The notes under the pieces: generated by a model
What the model saw: only the letters and a program-made list of their open reading frames with translations
What the model was told of the DNA's origin: nothing
Databases searched by the model: none
Program-made: the position numbers and the translations under genes
Part shown: positions 38,638-41,063 of the stretch, in pieces
Layout: every line of letters begins with the position of its first letter
How positions within the stretch are numbered: the first letter of the stretch is position 1
Source of the DNA: a virus
DNA: 41,063 nucleotides
Reading direction: 5' to 3' (one strand)
Virus record (IMG/VR): IMGVR_UViG_3300042516_001797
Location: 1-41,063 of that record

Positions 38638-38688
38638 ATCCCAATCATTGTTCATAAATACATACAGATAAATATGAACTTTTGGGAT
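38638..38688 (-). promoter_or_regulatory. Nested inverted repeat over the ribosome site of the membrane gene
   Basis: Outer arms atcccaa (38638-38644) and ttgggat (38682-38688) flank inner arms gttcata (38650-38656) and tatgaac (38673-38679). In the minus-strand RNA this makes one long two-part hairpin that ends four bases before the start codon and includes the GGGA likely to serve as the ribosome site. Translational control or an operator are both possible; the U-tract expected of a terminator is absent. Confidence 0.55.
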
Positions 38689-38695
38689 TTTGGGG

Positions 38696-39601
38696 TTAAA
38701 TACCGTATTCTGTAAGGTATTGTTTGAGGGCTAATTCTTTTGCTTTACATTCTAACATAATATCAACATCATGTCCGTATGTGTTGATTTTTTCTAATAT
38801 GTAATCAGCGTGTGATTGAGGTTTTTCTTTGGGATTATTTGTTTCTTTCAGTCTTGATGAAGAATAATGAACGGCAGGTGTAATACCGTCTGACCATGTT
38901 GAAATTGCAAGTTCAAGTGCTTGTTGTTCAGATAAATCTCCGGTACAAAATTGGTGGTGATGATAGTCAAAGACGATAGGAATACCAACACATTCATGTA
39001 CTTTAATGAGGTCTTTTACAGAGTACATACTTGCCTTGTCATCATTCTCGATAGTCAAACGAGATTTTACACTATCAGATAGAAGTTGGAAGTTTTGACA
39101 CCAACGATTAAGAGAAGCGATTTTGTCACCATAAACACCGTTACAATGTATATTGATTTTGTTGTAAGGGGTATGAGACAAACCCATCATATCAAATACT
39201 TTACCATGTAATTCTAAATCAACGATTGTATTCTTAACAACATTAGGATTGGGTGAACATAGAACATTGAAGGGTCCAGGATGACAAGTCAGACGGACAC
39301 CGTGTTCGTTTGCATAATCACCAATTCGTTTGAGAACAATTTTAATTTTGTCAATATCTGGTAGTGTTTCCAAGTCATATTCGGAACCCCAAGGAAATAC
39401 ATTAGACGATGTGCGGAAGAAGTAAATACCAGTTTGGACATTCCACTTGATAATTCGTTCCATATCAACAACATTCAGATATGCAAGTTCAGAACAATAG
39501 TCCAAACCTTTTTGTAGAAATGTTTTTTTAATCATGGAACGGTTAGTAGTGATTTTATCTTTTGATAAAGTCATGTTAATACAGGCATATCCGAGTTTCA
39601 T
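38696..39601 (-). CDS. uvdE: UV damage endonuclease, UvdE family
   Basis: A 301-aa TIM-barrel protein of the UvdE/UVDE family. The opening MKLGYACINMTLS is characteristic, followed by WNVQTGIYFFRTSSNVFPWGS, LTCHPGPFNVLCSP (H107), KINIHCNGVYGDK, LTIENDD (E185), IPIVFDYHHHQFC and a late ECKAKELAL. These supply the His/Glu/Asp ligands of the metal cluster used by this family to nick DNA 5' of UV photoproducts. The expected role is repair of phage or host DNA during infection. No Shine-Dalgarno is seen; the Met is chosen because the family motif starts at residue 2. It follows an intrinsic terminator, so it probably has its own promoter. Confidence 0.93.
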   Translation of the reverse strand: MKLGYACINMTLSKDKITTNRSMIKKTFLQKGLDYCSELAYLNVVDMERIIKWNVQTGIYFFRTSSNVFPWGSEYDLETLPDIDKIKIVLKRIGDYANEHGVRLTCHPGPFNVLCSPNPNVVKNTIVDLELHGKVFDMMGLSHTPYNKINIHCNGVYGDKIASLNRWCQNFQLLSDSVKSRLTIENDDKASMYSVKDLIKVHECVGIPIVFDYHHHQFCTGDLSEQQALELAISTWSDGITPAVHYSSSRLKETNNPKEKPQSHADYILEKINTYGHDVDIMLECKAKELALKQYLTEYGI

Positions 39602-39634
39602 AGGTTGGCGTTAATGTTTAATGAATAATATACC

Positions 39635-39662
39635 AATATACAAAATTTATGAATGTGATCAA
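39635..39662 (-). promoter_or_regulatory. Candidate promoter for uvdE
   Basis: On the minus strand TTGATC (39662-39657) and TATATT (39640-39635) are spaced 16 bases and resemble -35 and -10 boxes. The site lies just after the terminator and about 33 bases upstream of the uvdE start. Position makes sense, but in such AT-rich DNA the motif alone is weak evidence. Confidence 0.35.
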
Positions 39663-39667
39663 AGCAA

Positions 39668-39695
39668 AATAAAAAACCCCTACAATTTGTAGGGG
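39668..39695 (-). terminator. Intrinsic terminator after the lipoprotein gene
   Basis: Arms cccctaca (39677-39684) and tgtagggg (39688-39695) form a perfect 8-bp GC-containing hairpin with a 3-nt loop. On the minus strand it is followed directly by TTTTTTATTTT, the classical rho-independent layout. It closes the Fib_succ-lipoprotein unit before uvdE. Confidence 0.93.
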
Positions 39696-39731
39696 TCATT
39701 AGGGGTTTACCCTTTCCATTCCGAACATGGA

Positions 39732-40262
39732 TTAAGGTTTAACTCTATCACATGGAACTTTACCAGTTGCCTTCCAAAGATTCCAAAGTGTGAGTTGGTC
39801 TTTTCTTAATAAAGTCTCGATGTAAGTATGTGTATTTTTTACACATTCTGCCATTTTTAATTTATATTCTTTTTCCAAATCTCTTTGTGTTTGACGAAAT
39901 TCAAAAGTAATTATTTCAATTTCTTTTTTTATTTCATCTGTTTTTTCAACACCGCGATATTTTTGTAATTTAGATTGATAATCTTCACGAAGTATTTTAA
40001 TTGATTCTTGAAATTCTTTTTTACATTCAATTTCACAAACCTTTGATTCTTTGAGAATCAATCTTATTACACTATCTTGTTCTCGTGTCAATCCCAAACA
40101 TGGCAATACTTGTTCAATAGGAATGCGTCTTTTTACAGTATCTTTTTGAACAGGTGTTCTCTTTTCAAAAATTGTTGTATCTGATGTTGGTAATGGATTT
40201 TCATTACATCCAATTACTACCATCGATACACTTGCAATTACTAACAATAAAAACTTTTTCAT
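39732..40262 (-). CDS. Small LTxxQ-like lipoprotein (176 aa)
   Basis: A signal peptide (MKKFLLLVIASVSMVVIGC) ends in a lipobox with Cys19 as the lipidation site. After a Thr/Pro-rich linker the mature part is almost all helical. LTREQ at 58-62 and a late LRKDQLTLW recall the LTxxQ motifs of Spy/CpxP-type periplasmic helical proteins, and a long charged helix (FQESIKILREDYQSKLQKYR) lies between them. Five Cys after the signal suggest disulfides in an oxidising compartment. It could act in the host envelope, for example as a superinfection or stress factor; this is inference. It starts 12 bp after the Fib_succ-like gene, with GGAG five bases before the ATG, and is closed by a terminator. Confidence 0.82.
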   Translation of the reverse strand: MKKFLLLVIASVSMVVIGCNENPLPTSDTTIFEKRTPVQKDTVKRRIPIEQVLPCLGLTREQDSVIRLILKESKVCEIECKKEFQESIKILREDYQSKLQKYRGVEKTDEIKKEIEIITFEFRQTQRDLEKEYKLKMAECVKNTHTYIETLLRKDQLTLWNLWKATGKVPCDRVKP

Positions 40263-40274
40263 AAAAACTCCAAA

Positions 40275-40895
40275 TTAAAAATCTTGTGTTGGGTTATAGT
40301 CTGAATCACCTTCATAAGTACCACTTACTATCAATCTTATTGATAATCCCATTGACTTTGGTGTATCTAATTTTATAGCATTTTTATTAGACCAATACAA
40401 TCTAACAGATTTAGCAGTAGTTAAACTTGATGTAGTGGCTGACCAATAATTTGCACTCCAACCATAATCAAATTGTTCACCATTCTCTTTAATATATCCA
40501 CCTGGATTACCTGTGAATTGACTTTGATTTGTACCATTTCCTGGTGTTCTATTTAATGTCAACCAGTTTTTAGTATTTTTCATGGAATGACCACCTAACT
40601 TTTCACCACCAGCGTATGCAATTAGTGAATTCCAATCAGTTTCGGTAGGTACTCTATATCCAGTTGGTGCAATACTTTTGGATGAAGATACTACATAATA
40701 ATTGTATAGTTTACCATATTCTTCTTCATTGCTTTCATCAAAATTGTAATAACACCATCCTGGTGTTCCAGACTGTCCATATTCTTCCCATTGTTCAGAA
40801 GAAGATATTTCTGCAATAGGTGTTCCGTCTTGAAATGATTCTGCGGCTAAATTTTCTTTTACCCAATATTGTGAACCGATTTGAACAATAGCCAT
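40275..40895 (-). CDS. Fib_succ_major-type (C-type-lectin-like) protein (206 aa)
   Basis: The whole protein follows the Fibrobacter succinogenes major paralogous domain plan. In order: IGSQYWVKENLAAE, WCYYNFDESNEEEYGKLYNYY, IAPTGYRVPTETDWNSLIAYAGG, a KNTKNW segment, TGNPGGYIKENGEQFDYGWSANYWSATTSS, and the closing SMGLSIRLI, where the family usually has G-x-S-V-R-C. This domain is usually found in secreted proteins of Bacteroidota and Fibrobacterota. No signal peptide is present, so a virion-associated or cytoplasmic product is more likely. It could be a carbohydrate-binding tip or a fibre accessory. An AGGAG site six bases before ATG suggests good expression. Confidence 0.87.
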   Translation of the reverse strand: MAIVQIGSQYWVKENLAAESFQDGTPIAEISSSEQWEEYGQSGTPGWCYYNFDESNEEEYGKLYNYYVVSSSKSIAPTGYRVPTETDWNSLIAYAGGEKLGGHSMKNTKNWLTLNRTPGNGTNQSQFTGNPGGYIKENGEQFDYGWSANYWSATTSSLTTAKSVRLYWSNKNAIKLDTPKSMGLSIRLIVSGTYEGDSDYNPTQDF

Positions 40896-40957
40896 TAAAT
40901 TCTCCTATGTTTTATCAAAGTGAAAGATAATCTTCCTATAAATATGACAAAACATCA
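40896..40957 (-). promoter_or_regulatory. 62-bp gap with CATATTTATAG motif
   Basis: The gap between the Lys-rich gene and the Fib_succ-like gene holds CATATTTATAG on the minus strand (40946-40936), about 42 bases upstream of the start. The identical 11-mer recurs just upstream of the gene starting at 35706. On the plus strand it reads TATAAATA, the T4 late promoter core, but in the wrong orientation for the genes. Confidence 0.4.
40902..40906 (-). promoter_or_regulatory. Strong Shine-Dalgarno for the Fib_succ-like gene
   Basis: AGGAG on the minus strand lies six bases before the ATG at 40895 and fixes this start. Together with the downstream terminator it marks 40906-39677 as a compact two-gene expression unit. 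Confidence 0.65.
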
Positions 40958-41063
40958 TTAAATACTTTGTTTTTTATATTTTCTTTTTGGTTTCTCAACA
41001 GTTTTTTCTTTCTTTGTTGCTTTAGAAACTTTTGCATTATGTTCCTTTGTAACCTTCTTAACA
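40958..41063 (-). CDS. C-terminal end of a Lys-rich protein (5' part outside window)
   Basis: An open frame enters from the window edge and ends at TAA (40958-40960). The last ~35 residues are very basic (VKKVTKEHNAKVSKATKKEK, then TVEKPKRKYKKQSI). Such tails occur on DNA- or RNA-binding proteins, but nothing of the main domain is visible and no function is assigned. Confidence 0.5.
   Translation of the reverse strand, partial: VKKVTKEHNAKVSKATKKEKTVEKPKRKYKKQSI

Noticed and set aside
35710-40944. TATAAATA on the plus strand as late promoters for known genes
   Set aside because: The two exact copies (35710-35717, 40937-40944) point away from all recognised genes in the window. They are kept only as part of the unexplained CATATTTAT motif.

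Overview
The window is a dense stretch of a large tailed-phage (Caudoviricetes) genome with T4-like myovirus organisation. Every convincing gene lies on the minus strand, so transcription runs from high to low coordinates. Genes abut or overlap by a few bases, and the longest gap without a gene is about 130 bp. The DNA is strongly AT-rich. Most starts have a Shine-Dalgarno-like GGAG/AGGA site, including two TTG starts (26965 and 35363). The T4-like assignment rests on a gp55-like late sigma factor, gp25-like and gp6-like baseplate wedge proteins, a gp5-position hub protein, a TOPRIM primase and gp47/gp46 (Mre11/Rad50) recombination nucleases. No integrase, tRNA or plus-strand gene was found. 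The host is unknown. A Fib_succ_major-type protein and a small LTxxQ-like lipoprotein suggest a Bacteroidota/Fibrobacterota-type host, but this is inference.

Layout in transcription order. (1) 41063-39732: the tail of a Lys-rich protein, a Fib_succ_major-type protein and a lipoprotein, closed by a clear intrinsic terminator. (2) 39601-37545: a UvdE-type UV endonuclease and a four-TM coiled-coil membrane protein, separated by a nested inverted repeat. (3) 37509-35749: a ClpP-like protease, a one-TM protein and the gp55-like sigma factor. (4) 35706-22506: the baseplate centre and wedge. It holds a small acidic protein, a hub/spike protein with a collagen-like linker and leucine-rich repeats, a second LRR protein, a 1251-aa tail protein with a hydrolase-like domain and a C-terminal M15 peptidase, a small unknown protein, gp25-like, gp6-like, a DNRLRE-like protein and a coiled-coil protein. 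(5) 22485-8490: a 1344-aa wedge-like protein, a small virion-type protein, and an array of five proteins that end in the same C-terminal module, with one small unknown gene between them. (6) 8490-3898: DNA metabolism, with a T7-type endonuclease I (Holliday junction resolvase), a TOPRIM primase and a single-chain Mre11-Rad50 fusion. (7) 3896-1: a giant fibre protein with collagen-like Gly-X-Y tracts and GS(F/Y)T repeats, running out of the window.

The genes fit together as a tail and baseplate assembly cassette. The hub carries a peptidoglycan-cleaving enzyme, and LRR, LamG, DNRLRE and collagen-like modules on exposed proteins probably contact the host surface. The recombination/replication block follows on the same strand, and the gp55-like sigma probably directs late transcription. 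The most unusual points are the five-member paralogue array, the hydrolase-like plus M15 tail protein, the LRR modules on two adjacent baseplate genes, the Mre11-Rad50 fusion, the secreted/lectin-like two-gene unit, and two non-coding elements: a recurrent CATATTTAT motif and the nested stem-loop at 38638-38688.
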